64,000 nt of DNA from Telopea speciosissima (GCF_018873765.1 NC_057923.1:10428413-10492412); one strand, 5' to 3'; shown: positions 24,201-34,908, numbered from the stretch's first letter. Made by a program: numbers and translations. The notes: generated from the letters alone by a model not told the origin.

Positions 24201-27200
24201 TCCACATCCTTCCCCCCACCTCACCCTGTTCTAAACTGGGTTGTTCTGTGACCATGATCAAATTGCGGAGGGGTTATTGGAAGATTTTAAGGGCTGTTGG
24301 CAGTTAGAGCCAATTAATTTTGTTGGCAAAGTCTTAAAGAATGGGGATTTGGCAGTCGCAGGTTGGTACTCCCACATCTCTTATCTTGGGTTTCTCTTTG
24401 GGGCCTCGTATAAGAGCACCTTCATTTGGGTCTATGAAAGACTTAAGATTGCTTGTGTGTTGGAGTTGACTGATACCAACACGGAGTCTGTGATTCAGAT
24501 TGGTTTAAAATGGATGTATGCTAAGTTAATAGTCAGTTATTTGTCTGATCCACTGGCTAGATTGGACAATGGGTCAGGCAATCCAGTACTGATCTGGATT
24601 GACATTAGCTGTGAATGATCTGCCTCCCTGGTCCAATCCTCAAAACGATTACATTTCTACTACATCCTATTGGCCTGAGTAATGCAAAAGTCGATCTCGA
24701 ACCAGGGAAACCAGCGGGAGATCGATTGCAGCAGGATCTATACAATGAAAGGAACAGCAGTAGGGTTCAAGACTGAGTTCTAGTGGGCTCCTTAGGGGCC
24801 TGATGCAGTCTTCCAAGTATCACTGTCAATGGGAGGAAGGTTGCTGAGTTTAAGCCTTTCGATTATAGCAGCATGGAATTAGGAAGTGCAGCCACAGGTG
24901 TGTATATGGTCTTCCTTGTCTCTGATCAGCAACAGCAGCTCCAGCAGTGGTTTGGAATGACTTCTGGTCCTTCTCAGAAGTAGTAGCAGGAAACAAATCT
25001 CAGTCACAACTCACAAGTAACAACACAGCAGTGTATATCGAACAGGGAAGGGAGGAGAAGAGAAAATAGAAGAGGGGGTAGGGGAATGGGCTTCTCACCC
25101 TGGGTCTCTCACCCACAGCTAATTCAGCTGTTGCAGCATAGGAGGAGCTCCGATACACGATGGCTTAGTTGGCCAAACAGTTTTTTATCTAAATTCTGGC
25201 TTTCATTAAAATCTGATGCCTTTTAATAGGCAGGCTTACAATAGAACTTCCAAAAATAAAACTAAACTAAAATAGAAACTCAATAAAGTAGAAACTACTA
25301 AATCCTGAGATAAATTAACTAAATCTACTTGGCTTTATAATTCAGCCACAAAATGGAAACTAATAAAATAGAAACTTAAGCATCTGAAATTAGAAACTAA
25401 ATTAAAGTTCTAAATCTCCACACATAGACAGAATTATTTATTCTAAAAAAGTCTTCATGCAATCTGATCTTGGGCCCCATAGGATCTTTTAATAATACTC
25501 CACCAAGGCAAAGTAAGGGGCTGTGACACTGTTCACGTGAACAGTGTTTTGGCCTCTTTTCTTCATATTTTGATCTACATCACTGAGAGGATGCAATAAT
25601 AAATTGACAGGATTTTATAGGGGCTGGTTGGAATGAACTTAAAATATCAGCTTTGGGATTGGAAATTTGGAACCTTGTTCGCAAGTTTTGAGGGGCTGGA
25701 CTGGGTTGAAGACCAACTTCTCTCATGAATCTGAGGCCCAAAGGTGGTGGTTGTGGTGATTTGTGATGGTATTTTGGATGCGCTGTGGCTGCCTGGCACA
25801 TGATCGGTAGAGTTGGCGAGTGGATGGTGGTTATGAAATTGTCTGTGTAATGTTGTAATACATGAAAGTTAACATTTGAGTTAGTTTGGGTACTAAAACT
25901 CTTTTCTGAATGATAAATAGCACTAGAACTGTTGAAGCTCATCTTTCCAAAATTATATGATCTAGTTGTTAGAGTTGTTAGTATATCTTGTGGGGGTAGT
26001 TCTGTCATTGTCATATTATAAGACATGACCAAGTTGTATTTTTCTTGTTCTTATTTTATTTCCCTTTACCTCCCTAGGGAGGCCTGTGTAATTTAGAAGA
26101 GATTATTAATGAAGTAATATGTGTGTTGAGAATCACTCAACACACACAATCGATTCTCTCATTCCCTTCTCTTCTTCTTCTCTTCTCTTCTCTTCTCTTC
26201 TATCCTCCTTCTTCTTCTTGCTGTAAATCTCATCTCTCTTACTAGATTCGATCCATCTTTAAGTTCCAACTTGGTATCAGAGTTAAGCAATCTGGTTTGA
26301 GAGTCGACTAAGCTTTGCTGTCTTGCTCTTCACCTCTCTTTGGAACCCTAAGAGGACAAAGGGGTTCCATTAGAGACTGTACTATGTGAAGTATACACAT
26401 ACTACACTATTTGGTGGTTCATTCTTCAAACCCACACACCATGGATGAAGTTTAGTGGCTGTTGTTGAAGATTGAAGCTCCTACAGCCACCCTGTTTTTC
26501 CGCCAGCTGAAGGAGTGTTTCTCTCATTTCTCCCTCATCTTCTCATCTTTTGGGAAGAGGTTTGCTGCTTGTGGATCGCCTAGGGGTACCCTTTTGAACC
26601 CCCCACCACTCGGTTGAAGAAAGAGCCTGTTTGAGGAGCATAGCTCCAAACTGTGACACTTTCAAGGTACCATCAGCTCTGTTTTTTTGTCTCTGGCCTG
26701 TTTTTTTTTTGAAGCTCAGTATCGTGGATGTGTTTTGGTGTATCCGAATGGAGTTGTTTGTTCTTTTTACACCTGTTGTTGCTATGGACTGAAGGTTATT
26801 GGGTATTAGAGCAGTTTGATTGATGTTATACAAGCCTTTACTGCCTATACACTTGCTGTTTTTTGGTATTGGTTCTCTGTTTGGTTGCTTTGGCTGTTGG
26901 GGACTTGGTTGCTGGTCTGCCTACTTTGTTTGGGTTGAGGGTACTCCCCATTTGAGCAGTCCACTATTGTTTGTTGGAGTGTCTGCCCATGATGTCTACT
27001 GTGTCTGGACAAGATTCTGAGGTCAGTGGACCAACTACGCCTGGTAGCCTAAGTAGTGGTTTTCCAACCATGGCTTCCTTTCATAACCCCAACACCCAAA
27101 TCTCTATTGTGAAGTTTGACAATACCAACTACTTGGATTGGTCTCGGTCTGTGAAGTTGTCCCTACGCAGTAGGGGAAAGTTGGGTTACATTACTGAGTC

Positions 27201-30200
27201 TATCACAGCTCCTGCTACAATTGATCCAGGCTATCTCAAGTGGGAGACTAAGAACTCCACTGTTATGACTTGGCTTATATTCTCCATGAAACCTGAGATA
27301 GGTAGGAGGTTTATGAGCAAGGAGACTGCGAAAGATGTTTGGGATAGTGTCTCCAAAGTTTTTGATAGAGTTGGAGATGCAACAAAGGTGTATCAAATTC
27401 TCCAAAAAATCATCCATATGAAACAGGGTGATAGGAGTATCTCTGAGTACTACAACTCTGTTATTAGCTTGTGGGAGGAATATGATCATTATAACAACCT
27501 CCAGTTGTCCAACTCGATGATCGTGCAAAGGTCTACAGGAGTCAGAAAAGGAAAGGATCCTTATTTTGCTTGGAGGTCTTAACCCGGAGTATGAGCCTCT
27601 TCGCCGCAAATCTTAGGAAGATATCCCTTTCCATCTCTGGATGAAGTGTGCAGCTACTTGCAAAGTGAGGAAACCAGGAGAACCACTATGGATATTGCAC
27701 CATCAATAGAGAGATCGGCTCTTGTTTCCAGTTCCCACAGAGACTGGAAAAGTGGGGGGAAAGGCCAAGGGCTACCTTGTGGAGATCACCGTGAGAGATA
27801 CAAGTGTGATCATTGTGGCAAGCTTGGACACACCAAGGACAGGTGTTGGGATCTTCATGGGCAGCCCCCTGGTATGCGTGGTAGTTCATCCAGTGCTCGG
27901 GGAGGAAAGCGAGGGGGAGCTAGGGCTCACTCCGTGACATCTGAGTTTGAGTCACCTGGACCCTAGCCGGCCTCTGATTCCCTCTCACAGGATGATATTG
28001 CAGCCCTCCGTCGCCTGATGTCTCACCTTGGAGCGTCTGCTACTGGTTCTCCCTCTGGAGGGTCTTCTACTTCTGCCTCAGCTCTGCAGGTCTCATCTGC
28101 CCCTCCTACTGCACCCACCTGGATTATTGACTCTGGAGCCTCTGATCACATGACTGGTATGTCACAGTACTATGGTTCCTACTCCATTTGCTTTGGCCGG
28201 GACAAGGTAAGGGTTGCGGATGGTTCCTTTTCTTCTGTCTCTGGTAAGGGTAATGTGTGAGTCACTCCTTCTATTTCCCTTGAGTCTGTCCTTCATGTTC
28301 CTGATTTTGCTACTAACCTATTATCAGTGAGTCACCTAACCAAATCCTTACATTGTTGTGTCACTTTCTTTCCTTCCTATTATGTCTTTCAGGATTTGGA
28401 GATAAAGAGGGTTATTGGCAGTGGGACTGAGAAAGGAGGGCTCTATCTTCTTAAACCACGGTTACCTGCCCAATCTACTGCTGTAGCTTATGTTTGTGGT
28501 CGGAGTGACCGTAGTACTTTGGAGTCTGTAATGCTTTGGCATCAGCGTTTGGGTCATCCCTTTTTTGTTGTTATGAGGAGATAGTTACCCCACTTGTTTA
28601 CTTCTTTTCCTTCATCTTATGTTTTTCAGTGTGAATCTGGTCTTTTTACTAAATATTGTCGCACATCTTATCCTTATCGTGGTAATAGATCTACTGCACA
28701 TTTTTCTCTTGTTCATACTGATGTTTGGGGACCTTCTCCCACTACTTCTTTATTTGGATTTCGTTACTTTGTTTCATTTGTGGATGACTATTCTCAGTCT
28801 ACTTGGACTGTTTTGTTGAAACAAAAGAGTGATGTTTGTGATGCTTTTAAAGATTTTTATCATCTTATTAGTACTCAGTTTGGTACCCGCATTCAAATTG
28901 TTAGGTCTAATAAGGGGGGTGAGTACATGTATGGGGGGCTCCAACAGTTCTTTACTGATAGTGGCATCCTCCATCAACTGGCTTGTGTTGACACCCCACA
29001 ACAAAATGGGGTGGCTGAGCGCAAAAATCGCCATTTGCTGAAAATTACCAGGGGTCTTCTCTTTGGTATGCATGTGCCTAAGACCTTCTGGTCTGATGCA
29101 CTTCTTACCGCTGCATTTCTTATTAACCGGATGCCAACTCCACTCCTTGGCTCCAAATCTCCCCTAGCTCTTCTTTCTCGTCACTCCTCAGCTTTCTCCT
29201 TGCCTCCAAGAGTCTTTGGTTGTGTTTGTTATGTTCATGTCAACAAATCAGCCCGTACCAAGCTTGACCCCAAAGCTTTCAAGTGCATCTTCTTGGGTTA
29301 CTCTGATTCAACCAAAGGGTATAAGTGCTACCATCCTCCTTCCCGAAGGCCACTTCTCTCCAAAGATGTCACCTTCTTTGAGTCTATCCCTTACTTTTCT
29401 TCCCCTCAACATTACATTGGGGAGAGTACTAGCAATGAAGAATATCGATGTCATTCCCTTTCTATCTCCTTGCCTACCTCAACTTCCCCATTCCTATTTG
29501 ATATTGGAAAGTACAAAGAAGTGGATGTTGTTGATGATGCTGATGCTGATGGTGTTGTTGATATTGATGCTAGTAGTGGTGGTGATGCTAGCAGGAAAAA
29601 AGAATACAAGGGAATAAGATTCCAAGAAGATGGTGTATTCACAAGAGGGGAATGCTTGTTGAAGGAAAAAGGGAAGCAACCATGGTATAAGCAACCCTGC
29701 CGAGATCCCTTTTTGGATCCACATCCTCAGTATCATCCTCCTCAGTCAGGTAATTCCTCTCCTTCTGAATTAGACCTTCCCATTGCTATGAGAAAGGGGA
29801 AGAGAGCCTGTACTAACCCCATAGCCCAGTTTGTTTCCTATGACTCCATTTCTCCTACAGGTATTGCTTTTTCCACTGCCCTTGAGTCTTCTTCTATTCC
29901 TAAAAATGTCACAGAGGCCTTATCTGATCCAAAATGGATGCAAGCAATGACTGAGGAAATGGTGGCTCTAGAGAAGAACAATACTTGGACACTAGTTGAT
30001 CTTCCCAGGGGAGAACTCCAGTGGGATGCAGATGGGTTTATACAGTCAAGTATAGATCCGATAGTACAGTGGAGAGGTACAAAGCTAGACTGGTTGCAAA
30101 AGGGTATAGTCAGGTGTATGGCATTGATTACCAGGAGACTTTTGCCCCCGTAGCCAAGCATAACTCAATCAGGGTTCTTCTTTCGGTGGCAGCCAATAAA

Positions 30201-33200
30201 AATTGGCCAATATACCAATTATATGTGAAGAATGCATTTCTTCATGGAGATTTAGCAAAGGAAGTATACATGCAACCTCCACTTGGTTTTAAGTGTCCCT
30301 CAGCTGAAGGGAAAGTGTGTCTCTTGAAGAAGGCGCTCTATGGCCTCAAGCAGTCTCCTAAGGCCAGGTTTGAGAGATTTAGACAAGCCCTCTTGAAGAA
30401 TGGGTATTATCAGAGTCAAGCTGACCACGCCTTATTTATCAGAAGAGGTAATGGTACAGTTACAGCCCTCATTGTCTATGTTGTTGACATTGTGGTGACT
30501 GGGAATGATGTTGCTGAGATAAACAGATTGAAGTCTTATCTGGCTAAACAGTTTGAGATCAAAGACCTTGGACTCTTGAAATACTTCTTGGGTATTGAAG
30601 TATCTAGATCAAGGAAAGGAATCAACATTTGCCAAAAGAAATTTGTCTTGGATCTTCTGAAGGAGACAGGGATGATGGGGTGCAAATCAGCCACTTCCCC
30701 CATTGATCCGAATCATAAACTTGGTGATGAATGTGGTTCTTCTCTTATAGATGCAAGCAAATACCAAAGGTTAGTTGGGAAACTAATCTATCTCTCCTTG
30801 ACTCGACCAGACATCTCCTATGCAATTGGTGTGGTGAGTCAATTCATGCATGCTCCCAGAAGTGGACATCTGGATGCCGTGTATCGCATCATTAGATACT
30901 TGAAATCCTGTCCAGGAAAAGGTCTTCTATTTTCCAGGCATGACCATTTGCAGATTGAAGGCCACACAGATGCTGATTGGGCTGATTCAGTCTCTGACAG
31001 GAGATCTACTTCTGGGTATTGTACCTTTGTGGGTGGTAATCTAGTTACCTGGAGGAGCAAGAAGCAACCAGTTGTAGCTAGATCCAGTGCAGAAGCCGAG
31101 TTTAGGGCCATGGCCCATGGAGCATGTGAGCTTATATGGTTGAAAAGGCTTCTTCAAGACTTGAGCTTTGAAACTGAAGGGCCAATGAGATTTTATTGTG
31201 ACAACAAAGCTGCCATAAGCATTGCCCATAATCCGGTTCAACATGATCGAACCAAACATATTGAGGTTGATCGTCACTTCGTCAAAGAGAAGTTGGATTC
31301 TGGGTGCATTTGTACTCCCTTTGTGAAGACAGGTGATCAAGTAGCAGATATCTTCACCAAGGGTCTCACTCCTAGTCTATTTAGTGCCCTATTGTGCAAG
31401 CTGGGAATGTATGACATTTATTCTCCAGCTTGAGGGGGAGTGTTAGAGTTGTTAGTATATCTTGTGGGGGTAGTTCTGTCATTGTCATATTATAAGACAT
31501 GACCAAGTTGTATTTTTCTTGTTCTTATTTTATTTCCCTTTACCTCCCTAGGGAGGTCTTTGTAATTTAGAAGAGATTATTAATGAAGTAATATGTGTGT
31601 TGAGAATCACTCAACACACACCATCGATTCTCTCATTCCCTTCTCTTCTTCTTCTCTTCTCTTCTCTTCCATCCTCCTTCTTCTCTTCTCTTCTCTTCTA
31701 TCCTTCCTCTTCTTCTTGCTGTAAATCTCATCTCTCTTACTAGATTCGATCCATCTTTAAGTTCCAACTCTAGTTTGTTTTGTTATATATATATATGATC
31801 TAGTTACTGAGAAGAAAACCTTGGTTGTTTTTTACATGGATAATGGCATTGATTCTCTTGATTGGCTGCTCATCTTAAGGAGAACTTTAAATTATTGGAG
31901 ATGCAACCTGTTCCTGATGACCTGATCTCCTGAAGATCCTTCATTGAGCTTCAATTAAATTGTAGAGGACATAAGGTTTTGGTAATTGAAAAGCTCAGGT
32001 AGTGGGCTTTCCAAGCTCGAAGCAGCAGGCATCACGAGAACTCAACCTTCAATGTTAAGGGTGGTAATATTTGACCTTGCCCCCCTTGTCTTTTGTATTG
32101 CACCTTGTACCTCCACTGGCCAGGGTTAATTCCTGCGATGTTATTGCTGGTGGGGCCCATGTAGTCGACTCCAAAGAGCCACCAGACTTGAGTTTAATTT
32201 TCTTAAAATGTGTTTTTATATTCTAACGTGTCTTTTCATTTTCCTAGGCTTACTTGATGAGTTGATTTCTTTTTCTAGGTGCTTTAATTAGACTTTTCAG
32301 TTTTCAAGGTTGGTCTTGTAAGTTTTCTATGTAGGAGTCCAAAAGTTTGTGTAAGTAATTAATTTTACTTGGTATTAGTTTCTAGGTAATTTAATGCTTT
32401 ATTGGAGTTAATTTCTAGGTGATTAATGCTTGAGTCCATGAGCGGACTAAGGAGCGGAATGAACATATAAGAGCAGACTTAGGAGTTGCCCCTATCGTTG
32501 ACAAGCTCCGAGAGAATCGTTTAAGGTGGTATGGCCATATTCAACGGAGACCTAGGGATGCCCCAGTTAGGAGTGATATGATCCTGATTTAAGGAGCTAA
32601 AAGAGCTAGGGGCAAACCTAAAATGACCATAGGAGAAGTGGTGAGGAAGGACATGCATAGTCTAGGTCTGGTCCCAAGTATGACCTCGGACAGAACCTAT
32701 TGGAGGGCAAGGATCCATGTCGCAGACCCCATCTAGCTGAGATTAGACTGTGTGTTGGGCTGTGCCTTTTTCCTCTTGCTACCTTCCATCTTTCTTTTAT
32801 TTCCCATCTCCCATTTGTCCTTTTCCTTTGTCATTTATCATCTCTTTCCCCATCCTTCTTCTCCTATCCTTTCTTCACCTTTTATTTTTTAGTATAACTA
32901 TGGTTTCTCTATTTTGTTTTGTTTTGGATCCATGTAGCCGACCCCATTAAGATGGGATAAGGCTGAGTTTGTTGTTGTTGTTGTTGTAATGCTCGAGTCC
33001 AAGAGTCATTTTTATTTTCTTTATATACTCATGTAATCCAACAATGAAAAAAAGATTTAAAGAATGAATTGAATATTGGATTTCATTGGAAATCAGCAGG
33101 TGTGCTTGATCACCTATAGGTGTGTTTGATCACCTTCTATCCCTCGTGTCTCCTCAACGTCTTCTCTTCTTTCTCTCCCCCCTCTCAGTCTCATCTTTTC

Positions 33201-34908
33201 TCCTCTCTTTCACGATACTCCCTCTCATCCCCTCGTCTCTTATTCTCTCTTCATCCAAGATCAGAATCTGATCTTAAAACCTCGTCTTCTCCCTTTATCC
33301 TATCCCTAACCTCCCTATAAACTAGATCTGAACCTTCCAACCTGCGCCAAGTTGTGGAAAGGGATGCCTACAAAAATCAAATCTTTCCTACATGCAGCAA
33401 AGCTGGATGGGATCCTGGCTAACAATCACGCCATCTTCCCATTATTGAGATTTTGGCATGCGTTCTGCTTACTGTCCAATTCCTATGAGAATGGACTGAA
33501 TTCTTAAGATGACACTATGATGCTGCCAGAGGTATCGAAACGGGTCCCATTCAGCAGTTTGATATCTTGAGGACTAGGTGCAATTATTGTTGGATTTTTC
33601 AAAGAACTTTTTTTGGGTACATTTCATAGAATGTAAAGTAGTGCTTTATTTCCGTGTTTCAGGTTCCTCTTGGTCTAGAGGATTCTAGTAGAGGGTAAAC
33701 CTGACCTGTATGCATGGACTTGGATTGTCTGAAGTCTTGGTTTTCCGATGAAGTGCCGGGACTGAAGGTAGCAATACTGCGGCTTTCTAGCTTGAGAGGG
33801 GGCTTTTCAAACTGACCCCATATTTTAGGGAAGTGTAGTAAGTTTCATAGTTTGGTGAAACTTTTTGTTGATTTGGGTGCCAAGGTTGGACAAATATTTT
33901 GGGCCTTCTAGCGTTCTATTGTCAGTGTCTGGGTTTTATGTGTTGAGTTTTCATTGATGGTATGATATACTCTGTTTATTTTGGTTTTTGTTTATATTGT
34001 TTCTTCTTTTCTGGATGCAAATGGCAAGCTGTCCCCCCCCCCCCTCCCTCTTTCTCTTACTCTTGAATAAATTAGTTGTTTTGTTCGACCACAAAAGAAG
34101 GAAAAAATTTGCAGGCTATAAGCTTCTTAAAGCTGTTTCTTGAACATGTCCTGTTCCGTTGTCCTAACCCTTTTTGTTACTCTGTATACCAGTATGGAAA
34201 GGATTATTTTTTGGATGCACCAGTCAAACTGTTGAACAAACACATGCATGCAATGGCACAATCAGAAGATGAACAGCTTGTGGTGGTTTCTCAGGTCTTT
34301 CTCTCTTCCCCTTCCTCCAATCCCTTCCCCTCATTTCCACACACACCCATGCATGCAGATTTTTCCTCTCCTCTTTTTTAGCACCTTTAACTTGGCTGCC
34401 TAGTGCATTATATTGGAACATTCTGTTGAGCATGGATTATAATACGTGGATTTCTTCCTGGAACTTATTTGTAGGTGCTCGTGGCTGATATCAATATTGG
34501 GTATGAGGACATTGTGAATACTCAGGTTTGGACATGTTGTGAAGACAAACTGCTGATTACATAGTTTATTTACTTTGATCCCTGGCAGTTGATTAAAACA
34601 TTCCAATTGTTACTGTTTTTCTAGGTTCTTGCTTTCAATGGTAAGCCTGTTAAGAATCTGAAGAGCTTGGCCAGCATGGTGGAGAATTGTGAAGATGAAT
34701 TTTTGCAGTTTGATCTGGAGTACCAGCAGGTTTTCAACTTACCCCTCTCTCTCTCTCTCCTTTCCTCGTTTAGAGTTCTCCTCCTCACTTGAGTTCTCCT
34801 TGAGTGCAGATAGTGGTCCTCCAGACAAAGACGGCCAAGACAGCAACACTGGATATTCTCACTACTCATTGCATACCGTCAGCAATATCTGATGATCTCA
34901 AGAAATGA
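9225..34908 (+). CDS. DEGP9: DEG9-like nuclear serine protease (protease Do-like 9), 9 exons
   Basis: Exons: 9225-9825, 11528-11727, 11823-12003, 12209-12400, 13169-13401, 34193-34294, 34475-34525, 34625-34729, 34810-34908. All introns are GT-AG and phases join into 587 aa, close to the roughly 590 aa of the Arabidopsis protein. HtrA/Do proteases are ATP-independent serine endopeptidases; plant DEG9 is reported as nuclear, acting on a cytokinin response regulator. Seen here: a basic N-terminus with KRKRGRKPK and GRGGRGRK (nuclear-signal or AT-hook-like); a trypsin-like domain at ~125-325 with His168 (TNAHSV), Asp199 (ECDI) and Ser277 (INSGNSGGP); a PDZ-like region at ~328-415; and a second, C-terminal PDZ-like region at ~430-585. 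There is no signal or transit peptide. The start at 9225 is the first ATG that gives the basic tail. Intron 5 is 20.8 kb. No internal stop was seen, so the gene looks intact; its expression across that intron is untested. Confidence 0.93.
10235..10620 (-). mobile_element. Probable LINE 3' fragment in DEG9 intron 1
   Basis: Read on the minus strand, the stretch ends in ...caaaaagaaaaatta, the T-rich plus-strand start (tttttctttttgatgggc, followed by tcaatttattaaaagg) being a common plant LINE 3' end. No intact frame is present. Confidence 0.4.
11029..11172 (+). mobile_element. Au-type SINE in DEG9 intron 1 (5'-truncated)
   Basis: The segment carries the tRNA-like B box region (catgggttcgaatcggga), the acagcctctcc block, and the conserved 3' part: cataccccgtagtgacggg, then cgtgcattgggtacgccctt. 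The tRNA-like A box end is missing. Au SINEs are widespread in angiosperms and are mobilised by LINEs. Confidence 0.75.
13606..14556 (+). repeat. 5' LTR of the LARD-like element
   Basis: About 951 bp, starting tgatgcatgcccagtt and aligning along its length with the 3' copy. The TATA box is at 14228-14235. Confidence 0.82.
14557..15705 (+). pseudogene. Internal region of the LARD-like element, uncharacterised frames
   Basis: Three short open stretches follow one another: 14649-14834 (a Leu/Glu-rich, coiled-coil-like start), 14889-15185 (acidic), and 15134-15694 (186 aa with no recognised domain). I see no zinc knuckle, catalytic aspartate box or YxDD motif. They are best read as remnants of a gag or polyprotein; an uncharacterised product cannot be excluded. 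Confidence 0.5.
15706..17051 (+). repeat. 3' LTR of the LARD-like element, interrupted by a MITE
   Basis: It is homologous to 13606-14556 once the 405 bp insertion and its 8 bp target duplication are removed (about 933 bp left). Differences include a poly(T) run near 16468-16484 that is longer than in the 5' copy. Confidence 0.82.
15731..16135. mobile_element. hAT-like MITE inserted in the LARD 3' LTR
   Basis: The ends are inverted repeats (cagggatgtaaa and tttacatcccta) with GGAT/ATCC-rich subterminal DNA. The flanking 8 bp (gacaaggg 15723-15730, gacaaggc 16136-16143) form a target duplication with one mismatch, as for hAT elements. A second start-like block (cagagatgtaaacgg) lies at about 15991, so the right half looks like a nested or duplicated copy of the terminus. 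No transposase. Confidence 0.8.
17603..18461 (+). mobile_element. MULE-like element with promoter-like content
   Basis: An 859 bp segment is flanked by a perfect 9 bp direct repeat (gatggagtc at 17594-17602 and 18462-18470), the length Mutator-like elements make. Both ends are rich in gagatctcgg/tttcgcc motifs, but terminal inverted repeats are poor. Inside is a TATAAAAA box (17769-17776) followed by a C/T-rich leader, an open stretch and a possible donor (ttttag|gtaaat, GT at 17946). No transposase frame. It could be a captured promoter or first exon (Pack-MULE-like) or a decayed MULE end. Confidence 0.5.
18471..21205. other. Intron 5 interior, mostly unclassified
   Basis: A 23-26 bp direct repeat containing aaggccaccaattcca occurs at about 19973-19998 and 20090-20112. 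A minus-strand frame at 20152-20478 and its upstream neighbour at 20495-20677 suggest an old minus-strand retroelement body, but no signature motif was found. The rest shows nothing recognisable. Confidence 0.35.
21206..22484 (-). mobile_element. Probable solo LTR, minus orientation
   Basis: The segment is bounded by TG (21206) and CA (22483-22484), with gttc on each side (21202-21205 and 22485-22488), a 4 bp match to an expected 4-6 bp duplication. It contains three tandem copies of a tcacatgaccactta unit (22200-22258) and a doubled gatattactcacaaggca block (21898-21945). No coding domains or second LTR were found in the window. Confidence 0.45.
22712..23730 (-). mobile_element. RTE-type LINE 3' tail, split by a hAT-like element
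   Basis: The plus strand reads aacaacaacaataaactcag, ccttatcccaacttaatgg, then after the insertion ggtcggctacatggatcc. This is the reverse complement of the 3' ends of the LINE fragments at 32443-32986 and 49510-50367. Only the non-coding tail is clear; the boundary beyond ~23730 is uncertain. Confidence 0.7.
22752..23565. mobile_element. hAT-like non-autonomous element inside the LINE tail
   Basis: Ends tagagatgtaaac and atttacatcccta are inverted repeats of the same type as 15731-16135. The flanks cttaatgg (22744-22751) and tttaatgg (23566-23573) are an 8 bp duplication with one mismatch. The middle (~22970-23280) is unlike the ends and may be a further insertion or captured DNA. No transposase. 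Confidence 0.72.
23731..24674. other. Intron 5 interior with an unassigned 125-codon frame
   Basis: An open stretch at 24241-24618 has no recognisable domain. It lies in the sense orientation inside an intron surrounded by retroelements, so it is more likely a remnant than an exon. Nothing else was recognised. Confidence 0.3.
24680..25582 (-). mobile_element. Probable solo LTR, minus orientation
   Basis: A 903 bp segment is flanked by a perfect 5 bp repeat, ctgag (24675-24679 and 25583-25587). On the minus strand it begins TGATGTAGATC and ends GCATTA. It has LTR-like content (a caccctgggtctctcaccc segment and an A/T-rich part at 25240-25440) and no coding domain. Confidence 0.5.
25967..26271 (+). 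repeat. 5' LTR of the Copia element
   Basis: 305 bp, starting tgttagagttgttag and ending ttccaact. It contains a CTTCT-rich pyrimidine tract at about 26163-26220. Confidence 0.93.
26989..31433 (+). pseudogene. Copia gag-pol, defective
   Basis: Gag starts near 26989 (DUF4219/UBN2-type, [13 protein letters not shown]). A frame break lies at about 27520-27580. A CCHC knuckle ([14 protein letters not shown]) lies near 27810-27852; the protease motif [11 protein letters not shown] is near 28120-28152; the pre-integrase LWHQRLGHP is near 28535; and the integrase core follows from ~28600 ([10 protein letters not shown] near 29010). The reverse transcriptase starts near 30021 in another frame, and RNase H (DADW, SSAEAEF) runs to 31433. 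Breaks: in-frame stops at about 27613, 27964, 28258 and 28582, and a second frame shift near 30005-30020. The catalytic YxDD box reads YVVD at 30477-30488. The element is therefore unlikely to encode its own mobilisation machinery. Confidence 0.9.
31441..31769 (+). repeat. 3' LTR of the Copia element
   Basis: 329 bp, nearly identical to the 5' LTR except for about three substitutions and roughly 24 extra bases in the CTTCT tract. Confidence 0.93.
31775..32423. other. Intron 5 interior, nothing recognised
   Basis: A short (AT)n run at about 31780-31795. The rest has no identifiable element or exon. Confidence 0.35.
32443..32986 (+). mobile_element. 5'-truncated RTE-type LINE fragment
   Basis: A 19 bp target duplication with two mismatches flanks it (32424-32442 and 32987-33005, taatgct.gagtcca.gag). 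Translation gives the C-terminal LINE pattern ([24 protein letters not shown] with stops), then ggatccatgtagccgacccc and a (ttg)n tail. It matches the copy at 49510-50367 over its length but starts later, so it is more 5'-truncated. Confidence 0.85.
33006..34192. other. 3' end of intron 5, C/T-rich, no element defined
   Basis: C/T-rich DNA at 33140-33310 with an open frame of low complexity, then unremarkable intron sequence to the acceptor at 34192. A C run lies at 34033-34043. Confidence 0.4.

Larger units (their letters stand above)
25967..31769 (+). mobile_element. Full-length Copia-type LTR retrotransposon, coding region broken
   Basis: LTRs are 25967-26271 and 31441-31769, flanked by a perfect 5 bp duplication, ctagt (25962-25966 and 31770-31774). 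The primer-binding site (tggtatcagag, ~26272) matches the initiator-Met tRNA type, and a purine tract (gagggggag) ends at 31440. Domains run gag, zinc knuckle, protease, integrase, reverse transcriptase, RNase H: the Copia order. It lies in the sense orientation in DEG9 intron 5. The LTRs differ by about three substitutions plus length change in a CTTCT tract, so the insertion is young. Confidence 0.95.
13402..34192 (+). other. Giant intron 5 of the DEG9 gene (20.8 kb)
   Basis: The donor GTGAGA follows codon GAG at 13399-13401 and the acceptor is cag at 34190-34192. Both are in phase 0, and the flanking peptides (VPYLRSE and YGKDYF) join as in other plant DEG9 proteins. The other seven introns are 80-1702 bp. 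Most of the excess length is transposable elements, listed separately. Confidence 0.9.

Noticed and set aside
24241..24618. Plus-strand open frame of 125 codons in DEG9 intron 5, considered as an extra exon or gene
   Set aside because: No domain, no matching region in DEG9 proteins, and it is surrounded by retroelement remnants. Exons 5 and 6 already join in phase without it.
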